Of a stretch of DNA of 64,000 nucleotides, positions 10,737 to 20,014 are shown one piece after another. The stretch covers positions 124,001 through 188,000 of the forward strand of contig NZ_QPID01000008.1 of NCBI RefSeq assembly GCF_003336225.1, in the 5' to 3' direction. Under the pieces are notes generated by a model that saw only the letters and a program-made list of their open reading frames with translations, was not told where the DNA came from and did no database searches. The stretch's first letter is position 1. Each line of letters opens with the position of its first letter. The stretch comes from Corallincola holothuriorum (GTDB lineage Bacteria > Pseudomonadota > Gammaproteobacteria > Enterobacterales > Neiellaceae). The position numbers and the translations under genes were made by a program.

Positions 10737-11385
10737 GCCGCTTCCGATCCAACTTATTAGTCAAGCTGATAAACCTATTGCCCGTATGATCATGGCCCAT
10801 GGGGCGGGTGCGGGTATGAATTCTGAATTCATGGCGCAAATGGCTTCGCTTGTTACTGCGCAGGGGATTGAGGTTATACGTTTCAATTTTCCCTATATGG
10901 TCAAAATGATAGATGAGCAACGGCGACGTCCCCCCGATCGTATGCCGATTTTGATCGCGGCCTTTAAACAGGTTATGCAGCAATTTGATGATGAACTGCC
11001 ATTGTTTCTTGCCGGCAAGTCGATGGGGAGCCGTGTGGCCGCTAATGTGGCTGCAGAGACTGAAACGGCACTTGGGCTGGTCGCTTTTGGCTACCCATTT
11101 CATCCGCCTGGTCAGCCAGATAAGTTGCGCCTGGCGGAACTGCATAGTTGCCAAGTACCGACGTTGATCTTGCAGGGGCAACGGGATCCATTTGGTAAAG
11201 AGGATGAATGGCCAGGTTTTAAGCTGCCCAATGATGTGTCGATTACCGCGGTTATTGATGGCGAGCATAGCTTTATTCCGCGTAAGCGCAGTGGAACGAC
11301 TCTCGCGGAGAATATGATTTTTGCGGCATCGCAAGTGGCTAAATTTGTAAATCAGCAAGTCACCGTTGTCGGCGATAAGAGATAA
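10720..11385 (+). CDS. Alpha/beta hydrolase (KANL3/Tex30-like)
   Basis: A 221-residue cytoplasmic protein with a complete serine-hydrolase triad: Ser in GKSMGSRVA, Asp in LQGQRDPFG and His in DGEHSF. The oxyanion region is MAHGAGAGMNSEFM, and RFNFPYM follows. The pattern fits the small alpha/beta hydrolase family related to animal KANL3/Tex30; the substrate is unknown. It overlaps the gcvA end by 17 bases and lies nine bases before ygdD, inserting it between genes that are adjacent in E. coli. An ATG at 10729 is an equally good start. Confidence 0.85.
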   Translation: MAHMSEPLPIQLISQADKPIARMIMAHGAGAGMNSEFMAQMASLVTAQGIEVIRFNFPYMVKMIDEQRRRPPDRMPILIAAFKQVMQQFDDELPLFLAGKSMGSRVAANVAAETETALGLVAFGYPFHPPGQPDKLRLAELHSCQVPTLILQGQRDPFGKEDEWPGFKLPNDVSITAVIDGEHSFIPRKRSGTTLAENMIFAASQVAKFVNQQVTVVGDKR

Positions 11386-11393
11386 AAATAGTT

Positions 11394-11762
11394 ATGAAAA
11401 AAATTGCCACGATAGCGGCGCTGATGATGGCGACGGGAATAGCCTTGGGTGCTTTTGGGGCTCATGGTTTAAAGCATCGTTTGTCGCCAGAGTTAATGGC
11501 GGCCTTTAATACTGGGGTGCAATATCAGATCTATCATGGCTTAGGCGTACTGGCACTCGTCGCTTTGTCTCTTTACAGCAAAGTGTCGCTGCGTAGTGAA
11601 GCCATTTGGTTAATTCTTGGGGCGACCCTGTTTAGTGGAAGCCTTTACCTGTTGGCAGTTTCAGGTATAGGTGTTATCGGTATGATCACCCCTATAGGGG
11701 GCTCTGCCTTAATCTTAGGCTGGTTATTAGCCGCCAAAAAACTTTGGCAGGAGATGTCATGA
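11394..11762 (+). CDS. ygdD: DUF423 membrane protein YgdD
   Basis: A 122-residue protein with four hydrophobic segments and the DUF423 signature LGAFGAHGLKHRLSPELMAAFNTGVQYQIYHGLGVL, followed by TPIGGSALILGWLL near the C-terminus. It is an inner-membrane protein of unknown function. The stop overlaps the rlmM start (ATGA), as in the E. coli gcvA-ygdD-rlmM cluster. Confidence 0.92.
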   Translation: MKKIATIAALMMATGIALGAFGAHGLKHRLSPELMAAFNTGVQYQIYHGLGVLALVALSLYSKVSLRSEAIWLILGATLFSGSLYLLAVSGIGVIGMITPIGGSALILGWLLAAKKLWQEMS

Positions 11763-12835
11763 ACGCGCTGTTACTTTATTGTCGGCCCGGGTTTGAAAAA
11801 GAGTGCGCCGCAGAGATCACGCAGCGCGCTATGAGTGTATCTGCAGGCTATGCGGAAGCAAAGCCAAACACAGGTTATGTCTTGTATCGATGCTTCACTG
11901 AAGGCGATGCGGAATATTTGGTTCGCCGCTTGCAGTTCTGGCGTCTGATTTTTGCCCGCCAGATGATCGCTTGTGTTGCCCATTTGCAGGATATGTCGGT
12001 TGAAGATCGTATTTCTGAAGTTGTAGCGGCCGCGTCAGAATTTCCGCTATGCGGAGAATTGATGGTGGAGCCGGTTGATACCAACGAAGGTAAAGAGCTG
12101 AGTAAGTTCTGCCGTAAGTTTTCGGTGCCATTACGCCAGGCGTTACGCAAACATAGAAAGCTGACAGACAAGCCGAAAGCGGACAAACCCGTGTTTCATC
12201 TGTGCGTACTTGATGGGGCTGAGATGATGTTGGGTTACTCGATTCCAGGCAACAATAGTCGCTTTGAAATGGGAATACCGAGGCTACGTTTGGCTAAAGA
12301 TGCTCCTAGTCGATCAGCGCTGAAGTTGGAAGAAGCTTTCATGACATTCGTCCCCCCGGAGGAGATGGAGAAGCGTGTTACATCGGGCATGAATGCTGTT
12401 GACCTTGGCGCCAGTCCCGGAGGTTGGACTTATCAACTGGTGCGCAGAGGCATGATGGTATCTGCGGTCGACAACGGCCCGATGGATGAAGGGCTGATGG
12501 AAACCGGTCAGGTGAAGCACTTCATGGCGGATGGCTTTGGCTTTGAACCAAAACGTAAAAATATCACCTGGCTGGTATGCGACATGGTAGAAAAGCCTGG
12601 CCGCATAGCTCGTTTGATGGGCCAGTGGCTAGCTAATCGTTGGTGTGAAGAAGCGATATTTAACTTAAAACTGCCAATGAAACAACGTTTCAGCGAAGCA
12701 GAACGCTGTTTAGAGCTAATGAAGCAGTTCTTACGAGATGAAGGTGTAAGATACCAAGTGACAGCGAAGCACCTCTATCATGATAGAGAAGAGATCACTG
12801 TACACTTGCGTCGGGAGCCTCGTCGAGACCGATAG
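11759..12835 (+). CDS. rlmM: 23S rRNA 2'-O-ribose C2498 methyltransferase
   Basis: A 358-residue enzyme matching E. coli RlmM (366), which adds the 2'-O-methyl group to C2498 of 23S rRNA using SAM. The N-terminal THUMP-like part starts MNALLLYCRPGFEKECAAEIT and includes DTNEGKELSKFCRKFSVPLRQALR. The Rossmann methyltransferase domain has VDLGASPGGWTYQL and VCDMVEKP, and ends with the conserved KHLYHDREEITVHLRR. I use the ATG at 11759, which overlaps the ygdD stop. Its last 41 bases overlap the convergent gene on the other strand. Confidence 0.96.
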   Translation: MNALLLYCRPGFEKECAAEITQRAMSVSAGYAEAKPNTGYVLYRCFTEGDAEYLVRRLQFWRLIFARQMIACVAHLQDMSVEDRISEVVAAASEFPLCGELMVEPVDTNEGKELSKFCRKFSVPLRQALRKHRKLTDKPKADKPVFHLCVLDGAEMMLGYSIPGNNSRFEMGIPRLRLAKDAPSRSALKLEEAFMTFVPPEEMEKRVTSGMNAVDLGASPGGWTYQLVRRGMMVSAVDNGPMDEGLMETGQVKHFMADGFGFEPKRKNITWLVCDMVEKPGRIARLMGQWLANRWCEEAIFNLKLPMKQRFSEAERCLELMKQFLRDEGVRYQVTAKHLYHDREEITVHLRREPRRDR

Positions 12836-13589
12836 ATGCCCAGGCGCTCGCGCCGGGTACTATGCAGTCGTATTTATACCACTGCACACAGATTTGAACA
12901 GGGTGGCGCTGCCCGGGCTTCATTTGTGCGGCGCCGCATTCAACTTCGCCTTTTCTAATGTTAACCACTTGCCCGTACTTATGTTGGCCATCAAAGACAC
13001 TGTAGCTCGGGCAAGCATTATCCGGCCATGAATCCAGCTCAGAGAGTGGCTGTTGGGCGACGAACTCTTTTAATTCTTGCTCTGGTTGTTTACCCGCTTC
13101 GAAGTAAAAACCGCGACACCAACGTTGAGTATGTCTATCGAGATCGCAGTCACCTGCTTGAAGTTGCATTTCTGCTGCAACTTTCTTTGCTACCGTTGGC
13201 GTGGCTTGCAACTTGGGGCGGTAGGTTTTGGGCTTGAGCTGCTCTTCGTAATCGGGAAGTTGATAGGTGTCACCTTCAATCTGGGTATGAGCATTTGCTA
13301 GGCGAGGCACTTCTGTAACATCAAAGCTATGTTGGCTATGCATCCAGAATCCCCAAGCGAATAAGCCTAAGCCTACAGGGATAGACAACATGAACGGACG
13401 AAATGCATAAGCGGCACCGACGCCCCAGTTTCGAGCGAAACAGGAAGCTCCAGCTACGCCCCATATGATCACCGCCAAATATACTGTGGTCGGTAGCGTT
13501 GGATTAGTACGTAATACGCCGTCCACAACAAAAAGGGCGGTTGCCGCCAAAATTAACAGGCTGAAAACCCAACGAATCAATACCAGCAA
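12795..13589 (-). CDS. Hypothetical membrane protein with cysteine-rich C-terminal domain
   Basis: A 264-residue protein I do not recognise. Three hydrophobic segments lie near residues 3-23, 36-55 and 67-86. Arg residues in the loop between the second and third segments suggest that loop is cytoplasmic, which places the C-terminal 180 residues in the periplasm. That domain holds six cysteines (in GDCDL, RWCRG, NACPS, VECGA, QICVQ, YDCIV), enough for three disulfides. The start is a TTG at 13589 preceded by AGGAG at good spacing. The 3' end overlaps rlmM by 41 bases on the opposite strand. Confidence 0.75.
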   Translation of the reverse strand: MLVLIRWVFSLLILAATALFVVDGVLRTNPTLPTTVYLAVIIWGVAGASCFARNWGVGAAYAFRPFMLSIPVGLGLFAWGFWMHSQHSFDVTEVPRLANAHTQIEGDTYQLPDYEEQLKPKTYRPKLQATPTVAKKVAAEMQLQAGDCDLDRHTQRWCRGFYFEAGKQPEQELKEFVAQQPLSELDSWPDNACPSYSVFDGQHKYGQVVNIRKGEVECGAAQMKPGQRHPVQICVQWYKYDCIVPGASAWASIGLDEAPDASVQ

Positions 13590-13599
13590 TCTACTTCTC

Positions 13600-13627
13600 C
13601 TAAAACAGTCGGTGCCCGTTTACCGAC
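13600..13627 (-). terminator. Possible terminator after the HD-GYP/HDOD gene
   Basis: GTCGGT (13608-13613) pairs with ACCGAC (13622-13627) around an eight-base loop, followed on the minus strand by TGTTTTA. It lies between the HD-GYP/HDOD stop and the cysteine-rich membrane protein start. The stem is short, so this is tentative. Confidence 0.4.
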
Positions 13628-13665
13628 AGATCGTTGATTCTACCACTGTTCATAAAATCAGCAAG

Positions 13666-15414
13666 CTAATCGAGTGGTGTGTAGGGGTGATATTGTTGAA
13701 TAAATGTATTAAAGGTATTTTTAAGCTGACTATCGTTGATACTGAGTGAAACAGCTAATTCCTTGGTTTCTTTGTTTGTTAACGTCATTTCACCCGTTGC
13801 CATAAAGTGCTGATAAAGCTGGCTACAAAGTTTTAACAGGTGAGCGTAGCCGATCGCTTTTCTGCTGGCATTCGGGGCAACACGTTCTGCGGCGAGGAGC
13901 AGCGCGTTCAGGGCGAAAGGTGGAAGCTGCCAGCGCTTGGCGAAGGCAAGGCTTAGCGATTCCAATCGCAGGTTGTCCTGCTGTTTGAACCAAAATCCGG
14001 GACGTTGCCCGTCGTTTTGTATGTTGGCTGGGCGGGTGGCAATGAGTTCGGGAGACAATAGAAAGCCCGCACATTGAGCTGTGGAAATGATGCGGGTCTT
14101 CTCCATATCTGCAAATTTGGTTTGCTCTGCCATGAGAGAACAAAAAGCGCTATAGCACTCAATCAGTGAACTAAGTGTTCGTTGATATGGCCCAGCGTTG
14201 GCCTCAAGGGCTTCTAGCATAGCGTTACGCTGCACTAAGGGAGATGCACGCTCGAGTCCTAGCATCATTAAGATCTGTTTCGGGTCGCTGACGTTAAGCT
14301 GACGCCGGCTTAAACGTTGGGCTTGCTGCGCTAAACGCGACAATAGGGAGGGGTATTCGGTTAATAATCTAGCTAATGCTGGTATGTCAGGCTCTTCTAA
14401 TTCAAATAGGTAAGCCACTTCTGTAATTTTTTCTGGGCTGAGTGTTTCTTGCCGGGCTATTTGTAGGCCGTCAAGTAAGGTGATGGATTGTGCTTGCATC
14501 TGCTGCCAGCCACGGATCAGTCGAGCGAGAAAGTGACGTCCCTTGTCGATCTGGGTGGGGTAGCGCTTTATTATGCCGCTGATATTGCACTGCTGAATAT
14601 CCAGATCTTTAGTGACCACAGAGGTGATAATAGCTTCGCGCCTGTTTTGCCGGCCAATCACTATGGCATGTTGTTCATCTTCGGTCTTAATGACAGCCCC
14701 TGGCTGAATAGGTGCGAAGATCTGTGCGGTTTTATTAATTAGCTGTCGATCAAAGGCGTGCCGTCTGCGGCCTAAGGCGTAGCGGATGATTTGTCTGGGA
14801 CGTAAGCCTGTGCGGTTGGCTCGGGGACAAATCTGTTCAGAAAAAAAACTGCACCAACTCAGTAGCCTGACCGCTGGTGTCAGCTGATAGCCGGCGAGAG
14901 CTGGGTAGCCAGAGCCGTCCATTTTGGCTGCATGCCCAGCGACAGCTTCGAGCCAAAGTTCGGAGGTGACTCCTGCGGCACTCAACCACTGCTTGGCACG
15001 ATCACCACGGTTATGCCATTGCAGTGTTTCTTGCTCGTTAAAACGGGTGCCATCAAAGCGATTATTGTTTAACTGCAAGTCAGCAATATCTTTGCTGATG
15101 GCCGCAGCGATCAATGGTACGACGTGGTGGCTGCTCCAATGGCTTTGATAACCAAGTGCACAGGTCAAGATGGCACAATTGAGCGCTTCGTTAACTGCCA
15201 AACTAAACTTGTCATTGTGCAGCGACAGGTGGGCAATGACCACCGGGGCATCAAGAGGGTAAGACTGATAGATGATTTTTGCTAATTTGTGTACGCCAAC
15301 GACAAATTGACTCGATGGCCCGTCGGTGCTCAAGTGAAATAGCTTATCCACCGCCAGATAAAGAGTATCAGGGTGTTTAATATGTAATGACTTGTCTACT
15401 GCTTTAGTTTTCAT
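13666..15414 (-). CDS. Degenerate HD-GYP plus HDOD fusion protein
   Basis: A 582-residue cytoplasmic protein. Residues about 70-270 follow the HD-GYP pattern (c-di-GMP phosphodiesterase fold). The motif HAAKMDGSGYP at 161-171 keeps DGSGYP, but the HHE metal triad reads HAA, and the expected HD dyad appears as SKDI at about 107-110, with Lys in place of His. Catalysis is therefore unlikely. Residues about 320-570 resemble an HDOD domain (ITEVAYLFELEEPDIPALARLLTEYPSLLSRLAQQAQRLS), a fold found in regulatory proteins. The gene stands alone, with a weak terminator downstream. I infer a c-di-GMP-related scaffold or sensor; the ligand is unknown. Confidence 0.75.
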   Translation of the reverse strand: MKTKAVDKSLHIKHPDTLYLAVDKLFHLSTDGPSSQFVVGVHKLAKIIYQSYPLDAPVVIAHLSLHNDKFSLAVNEALNCAILTCALGYQSHWSSHHVVPLIAAAISKDIADLQLNNNRFDGTRFNEQETLQWHNRGDRAKQWLSAAGVTSELWLEAVAGHAAKMDGSGYPALAGYQLTPAVRLLSWCSFFSEQICPRANRTGLRPRQIIRYALGRRRHAFDRQLINKTAQIFAPIQPGAVIKTEDEQHAIVIGRQNRREAIITSVVTKDLDIQQCNISGIIKRYPTQIDKGRHFLARLIRGWQQMQAQSITLLDGLQIARQETLSPEKITEVAYLFELEEPDIPALARLLTEYPSLLSRLAQQAQRLSRRQLNVSDPKQILMMLGLERASPLVQRNAMLEALEANAGPYQRTLSSLIECYSAFCSLMAEQTKFADMEKTRIISTAQCAGFLLSPELIATRPANIQNDGQRPGFWFKQQDNLRLESLSLAFAKRWQLPPFALNALLLAAERVAPNASRKAIGYAHLLKLCSQLYQHFMATGEMTLTNKETKELAVSLSINDSQLKNTFNTFIQQYHPYTPLD

Positions 15415-15449
15415 GACGTAACAGCTGTCGCTAAAAGGTTATAGGTGAT

Positions 15450-16154
15450 TCACCATGGGATCACTGTACCATCGTAGTTCAACATGCGTCCTATTTGATT
15501 TTCATCGATATTTTCGATCACTCTTACCATGCTGTCGACTGACTTTGTGGTTGATATTAAGGCATTCGCACCACCCATCTCGGTTTGTACCCAGCCAGGA
15601 TGAAGCGCGACAATTTTTATCTCATGGTTGTATAGATCCAGAGCAAGGCTTTTGACTACGGCATTCAGGGCTGCTTTGGAACTGCGATAGATATAACTTC
15701 CACCAGAGCTATTGTCTGCCATGCTCCCCATTTTGCTACTAATACAGACCATGATCTTTTGCTGGCTTTGCGCTACCTGTTGTTGAAACGCCTGACAAAC
15801 CAAGAGTGGTGCGATGGCATTGGTGGTAAATACTTTTTGCCAGTCGTTTTGACTAATCTCGCCGAGAACAGAGCCTTTTGGTCCGTAAACACCTGCGTTA
15901 TTGATCAGGATGTCGATGCGGGCAGTGCTCAGTTTATTTGCTAACTGTTCAATGCTTTCCGGAGCGTCAACATCTAGGGTATGCATTTGCAGCTGGTCTT
16001 TATGAATGCGCTTCAACGAATGCAACTGATGTGCTTCGCCAGGATGACGGCAGCAGGCGATGACTTGATCTCCTTGTTGCAGATACTTTTCGACAAAGGC
16101 TAGGCCGATACCTCGGTTTGCCCCTGTGATCATGATGGTTGATGAGTTAGTCAT
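15450..16154 (-). CDS. Short-chain dehydrogenase/reductase
   Basis: A 234-residue classical SDR with the NAD(P)-binding TGANRGIG at residues 10-17, the structural NNAGVYGP motif, and the catalytic YRSSK in SYIYRSSKAALNAV. HPGWVQTEMGG after strand six fits the group that includes the C-signal protein CsgA and sniffer-like carbonyl reductases. The substrate cannot be read from the sequence. The start overlaps the xni stop by eight bases, so the two are translated from one transcript. Confidence 0.88.
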   Translation of the reverse strand: MTNSSTIMITGANRGIGLAFVEKYLQQGDQVIACCRHPGEAHQLHSLKRIHKDQLQMHTLDVDAPESIEQLANKLSTARIDILINNAGVYGPKGSVLGEISQNDWQKVFTTNAIAPLLVCQAFQQQVAQSQQKIMVCISSKMGSMADNSSGGSYIYRSSKAALNAVVKSLALDLYNHEIKIVALHPGWVQTEMGGANALISTTKSVDSMVRVIENIDENQIGRMLNYDGTVIPW

Positions 16155-16968
16155 GACTTGCTCTCTGATAGCGAATATCGCTCATGGAAAACCCCAGTGG
16201 GATCTCCGTCCTGTACGTCAGTATTTTAAAGTTAGTGTGTAGCTTTTCCTGTTGCTCATGCAGCTTTAATGAAATTTTTTCCGGTATATCGTCAGCCCGT
16301 AGCAATGCGTCGATGGTGGTATAACGATTGAGTAAAGAGCTGGCCGTCTTCGCACCAACACCTTTGATACCTTTGATGTCATGACTATTGCTTCCGACCA
16401 GCGCATTGAACAAAGGTAGCTGATGGGGATGAAGCTGGTAGCGTTGTTGATAGAAATTGATGTCCAGAAATTGTCGGGCGAAACAATCCCATTGGTGTAC
16501 CTGTGGCGACAGAAGTTGTCCGAATCCGTGGTCAGTGGAGATGATGATAACATCGGCGTGGTGACACGACTTGCTGCTTAGTGTCGCGATTAGGTCATCC
16601 GCTTCATCTGACTCTGACAGTAGCGAGTCGACTCCCATCTGCCAAAACGCTTCTTGTATCTGTTCTAAGCCTAGCTTCAGTGCGCTGGGCATTCCTTTGC
16701 GACTAATTTTATAATTCGCCAATAAGTCTCGGCGCCAATTGGGTTGATCACCATCGAACACACACAGGGCGTGGGTCGGTCTGTGCTGTTTAACGACACG
16801 ATTCAGGGTCTGTGTGCAGCGTGATAGCGTTTGTTCTAGGGCATTGTGTTCAGAATGACGAGAGCAGGCAGCATAGATACGGCGCACCATATTCATGCCA
16901 TCAAGCAATATAATGCGTCCTCGTTGGCCGGCTTTTTTATTAAGCGCGGACGGTGTAACAGGGGACAT
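16147..16968 (-). CDS. xni: Flap endonuclease Xni (exonuclease IX)
   Basis: A 273-residue member of the FEN/5'-nuclease family, longer at the N-terminus than E. coli Xni (251). Acidic metal-site residues appear in [34 protein letters not shown] and [11 protein letters not shown], and the DNA-binding helix-hairpin-helix is [16 protein letters not shown]. The N-terminal 18 residues overlap the end of ppnN and are not conserved, so the true start may be internal, though no better codon is obvious. E. coli xni is also near ppnN, separated there by sdaCB. Confidence 0.88.
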   Translation of the reverse strand: MSPVTPSALNKKAGQRGRIILLDGMNMVRRIYAACSRHSEHNALEQTLSRCTQTLNRVVKQHRPTHALCVFDGDQPNWRRDLLANYKISRKGMPSALKLGLEQIQEAFWQMGVDSLLSESDEADDLIATLSSKSCHHADVIIISTDHGFGQLLSPQVHQWDCFARQFLDINFYQQRYQLHPHQLPLFNALVGSNSHDIKGIKGVGAKTASSLLNRYTTIDALLRADDIPEKISLKLHEQQEKLHTNFKILTYRTEIPLGFSMSDIRYQRASHD

Positions 16969-18295
16969 AGTCGCTTCCGGGCAATTTCATGCGTTGCTGT
17001 TCGACAAACGCTCTGAGTAGTTTATCTAACATCTTCATTAGCATCGGATCACCATTGATCTCAAATGGTCCGTGTTTTTCAATCGCTTTCATTCCCTCTG
17101 CTTTTACATTGCCGGCAACAATAGCAGAGAAGGCACGTCTTAGATCGGCGGCAAGTGCAGCTTTATTTTGATCTTTGTGCAGGTTGAGCGCAGCGATATT
17201 GTCATGGGTAGGCTCGAACGGTAGTTGAAATTCGGGTTCGATTTTTAACGACCAGTTAAAATGATAGGCATCACCAATAGTCTTTCGATACGCGCGTACA
17301 TCAGGCATTGATTCTTTTAACACGCGAGCGGCTAGCGATGGATCGCCTATCACTATGCGATATTTATTTTGTGCTTCAGGACCTAATGTGGCACCAACAA
17401 ATTGATCTATTTGATGGAAGTACTCTGCAGACTCTACAGGCCCTGTGAGCACTATAGGGAAAGGTTGCTTGGCATTTTCTTCATTGAGTAATATCCCGAG
17501 CAAATACAAAAGCTCTTCGGCCGTACCTACGCCGCCGGGGAAGATGATAATACCGTGAGCAACGCGAACGAAGGCTTCTAAACGTTTTTCTATATCTGGC
17601 AATATCACCAGTTCATTAACGATAGAGTTGGGCGGTTCGGCGGCAATAATGCTGGGCTCTGTTAGTCCAAGGTAGCGACCATTTCTGACTCGTTGCTTGG
17701 CGTGGCTAATGGCGGCGCCGCGCATCGGGCCTTCCATTGCTCCTGGACCACAGCCTGTGCAGACATTGAGTTGTCGGAGTCCGAGGGCATGACCTACTTC
17801 GAGGGTATATTGATGTTCGATATCGGAGATAGAGTGGCCACCCCAACACACCACCATATTGGGATCTGATTGCGAATGCAGTGCTCCAGCATTACGCAGA
17901 ATATCAAAGACAACATGAGTTAGGTGTTGAGAGTTGGTCAGATTGATATAGGCATTGTTTTGGTACCTGTCACTGACATAAACGATGTCTCTGAGAACAG
18001 AAAATAGATGCTCTTGTATGCCCCGAATAATCTCGCCATCAACAATCGCTTCTTCCGGGGGGTTGATTAATTCGATTTTAACCCCACGCTCTCGGCGTAA
18101 TACATTGATATCGAAACTTTTATAACGCTCAAGGGTTTCTTTGCTGCTATCGGTTTTGCTGCCAGAGTTCAAAACCGCCAATGAGCAGTTCCGATACAGG
18201 CGATAGAGTTGACTGGTGGAACTGGCTTTTAATCGTTCGACTTCTAATGGGGACAACAACTCCATGCTGCCGGAGGGACTTATTTGGGTGATCAT
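16940..18295 (-). CDS. ppnN: Nucleotide 5'-monophosphate nucleosidase PpnN
   Basis: A 451-residue protein nearly colinear with E. coli PpnN/YgdH (454), which hydrolyses purine and pyrimidine nucleoside monophosphates to base and ribose 5-phosphate and is stimulated by (p)ppGpp. The LOG-family core is present: [29 protein letters not shown], and the nucleotide-binding [18 protein letters not shown]. The flanking N- and C-terminal YgdH domains are intact, ending [12 protein letters not shown]. It follows a terminator-like hairpin and is followed by xni with a 29-base overlap. Confidence 0.96.
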   Translation of the reverse strand: MITQISPSGSMELLSPLEVERLKASSTSQLYRLYRNCSLAVLNSGSKTDSSKETLERYKSFDINVLRRERGVKIELINPPEEAIVDGEIIRGIQEHLFSVLRDIVYVSDRYQNNAYINLTNSQHLTHVVFDILRNAGALHSQSDPNMVVCWGGHSISDIEHQYTLEVGHALGLRQLNVCTGCGPGAMEGPMRGAAISHAKQRVRNGRYLGLTEPSIIAAEPPNSIVNELVILPDIEKRLEAFVRVAHGIIIFPGGVGTAEELLYLLGILLNEENAKQPFPIVLTGPVESAEYFHQIDQFVGATLGPEAQNKYRIVIGDPSLAARVLKESMPDVRAYRKTIGDAYHFNWSLKIEPEFQLPFEPTHDNIAALNLHKDQNKAALAADLRRAFSAIVAGNVKAEGMKAIEKHGPFEINGDPMLMKMLDKLLRAFVEQQRMKLPGSDYVPCYTVRA

Positions 18296-18310
18296 AGGGC
18301 ACCTCTCATA

Positions 18311-18336
18311 GGAGAAAGCCCCCAGCTATTGGGGGC
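18311..18336 (-). terminator. Terminator after the diguanylate cyclase gene
   Basis: A GC-rich stem GCCCCC/GGGGGC with an extra A-T pair (18318-18336) and a five-base loop is followed on the minus strand by TTTCTCC. It lies between the GGDEF gene stop (18360) and the ppnN start (18295). The U-tract is short. Confidence 0.6.
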
Positions 18337-18359
18337 ATGATGATTTGGGAGACGGATAG

Positions 18360-19916
18360 CTATTTGATAACGAGTTGATTCCGGCCACTTTCTTTCGCTG
18401 CGTACAGCGCTTGATCGGCGCGCTCGAATACGGTTTCGGTGTTTTCACCTTTATTAAAGGTTGCCAGGCCGATAGACACGGTTACCGTGACATTTTGTCC
18501 CTTAAATTTAAAGGGCAGTTTTGATACCGCAATACGTAGTTTATTCATCGGTTGTGTGGCCGATTCAGCAGTTTGCTCCGGTAGGATCAACACAAACTCT
18601 TCACCGCCGAAGCGACAGATAAAGTCGGTTTTTCTAACTGTTTTACCGAGTAGCTTAGCGATTACCTGAAGGGTCTTATCACCGGCGATATGGCCGTAGG
18701 TATCGTTAATGTTTTTGAAGTGATCGAGATCTAACACGGCAATAGAGAGATCTCCGCCGTAGCGCTTCCAGCGTTGATATTCGATCTCTAATCGTTCATT
18801 GAAGGCTGCTCGGTTAGGCAGTTGAGTGAGACTGTCCAGGTAAAGCTGTTGCCGCTGTTCGTTCAACCTACTGCGATACGATTTAGCGTCCTCTTCTAGG
18901 GTATCAATACGATTTTGCATCGCCATCAGCAACTCGTTGAGACTTTGCTCCTGCTCGGCTAAACGTTCTCTTTTCTCTAATGCACTGGCGATCTCTTGCA
19001 GATGCAATCGGACTTTCTCTTTTAATAAATCGAGATCATTGGCCGCATCAACTTCTGCCCCCAGCTTCTCTATCTGGGTCTTTAATGCACTGTTAACCTC
19101 ACGGCTTTGTTCGGTCAGCAGTTGAGAATTTTGCAGGGTTTGGGTGACGGCACCATAAACAGTGCTAAGTGCTTCATTGAGGTGGTTTAAAAACGCTTCT
19201 GATGACTTTCTTTCTTGTTGGACACTTTCCACCAAGAGTTTTATTAGTTCAATACAGTAACTAAGTAACTCATCAATATCGTTGGCCAGGCCGACTTTTT
19301 GTTTCAGTTGTTTGAGCCGAGTATTGGCTTCGTTATCAAACTCTACTTCGGTCATCAGTGCTAGCAATTCGTCACTGAATTCCCGCTTTAACTCTCTAAC
19401 CTGTTGCGGTGCAGCTGTGTCGCCACTGCCAGCGGCATCGTACGCGTGATTATAGAGTTCAACGAGCTTTTGCAGATGGGGTAGAAAATCGTAAACAGAC
19501 TGTTCGACTTTACCGCTTGAATCTATTAATGAGCGCAGATCTCGGCGCAACTGAGGTGGTAACCCTCGCCACTGCTGAAGATTTTTGCCTGATGTTTGGA
19601 ACTGGTCTCTGGTGTAGCTGAGCTGCTTTTCAACATGGCTGGTGTGACTATTGAGCAACTGATCGATGCTCAACAACAATTTGTTGGCTTTCTCAATACT
19701 AAGGTTTTCTGTTAAATGACCTCGGAGTAATGCCAACTTGTTGTCGAGCTCAATGTTTTGCCCTTTACATGCGAGGGATAACTTATTTATCAGCTTATAA
19801 AGTGCCGCCGCTTCCTGTTTGTAGCGGACTTCGAGTTGCTGGTAAGCCTGCTGAGATTGCTGCAACTTTTGGCTGACCAATGCAATATTTGCACTTGCTG
19901 GTGCGGATTCCGTCAT
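18360..19916 (-). CDS. Diguanylate cyclase with long coiled-coil N-terminus
   Basis: A 518-residue protein with about 340 residues of Gln/Leu-rich predicted helix and coiled coil, then a C-terminal GGDEF domain. DSLTQLPNRAAFNERL opens the domain, LDLDHFKNINDTYGHIAGD binds metal and GTP, and the active site reads GGEEF. An RKTD inhibitory site lies five residues before it, so product inhibition by c-di-GMP is expected. No signal peptide or membrane segment is visible, so it is cytoplasmic. I start at the ATG at 19916, six bases after AGGAAG; the ATG at 19919 is an alternative. The TPR gene ends 98 bases upstream on the same strand. Confidence 0.9.
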   Translation of the reverse strand: MTESAPASANIALVSQKLQQSQQAYQQLEVRYKQEAAALYKLINKLSLACKGQNIELDNKLALLRGHLTENLSIEKANKLLLSIDQLLNSHTSHVEKQLSYTRDQFQTSGKNLQQWRGLPPQLRRDLRSLIDSSGKVEQSVYDFLPHLQKLVELYNHAYDAAGSGDTAAPQQVRELKREFSDELLALMTEVEFDNEANTRLKQLKQKVGLANDIDELLSYCIELIKLLVESVQQERKSSEAFLNHLNEALSTVYGAVTQTLQNSQLLTEQSREVNSALKTQIEKLGAEVDAANDLDLLKEKVRLHLQEIASALEKRERLAEQEQSLNELLMAMQNRIDTLEEDAKSYRSRLNEQRQQLYLDSLTQLPNRAAFNERLEIEYQRWKRYGGDLSIAVLDLDHFKNINDTYGHIAGDKTLQVIAKLLGKTVRKTDFICRFGGEEFVLILPEQTAESATQPMNKLRIAVSKLPFKFKGQNVTVTVSIGLATFNKGENTETVFERADQALYAAKESGRNQLVIK

Positions 19917-20014
19917 CATTATCTTCCTGAACTTACCACTGGCATCCACCTACTCTTGGAATTCAACTATAAACATAGCGTCTTTTACAACTATTTGATG
20001 ATTGAATTCAGATA

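Noticed and set aside
10648-11358. 236-residue open frame antisense to the hydrolase gene
   Set aside because: It lies wholly opposite gcvA and the hydrolase, which have clear motifs; its translation shows no domain and no ribosome binding site.
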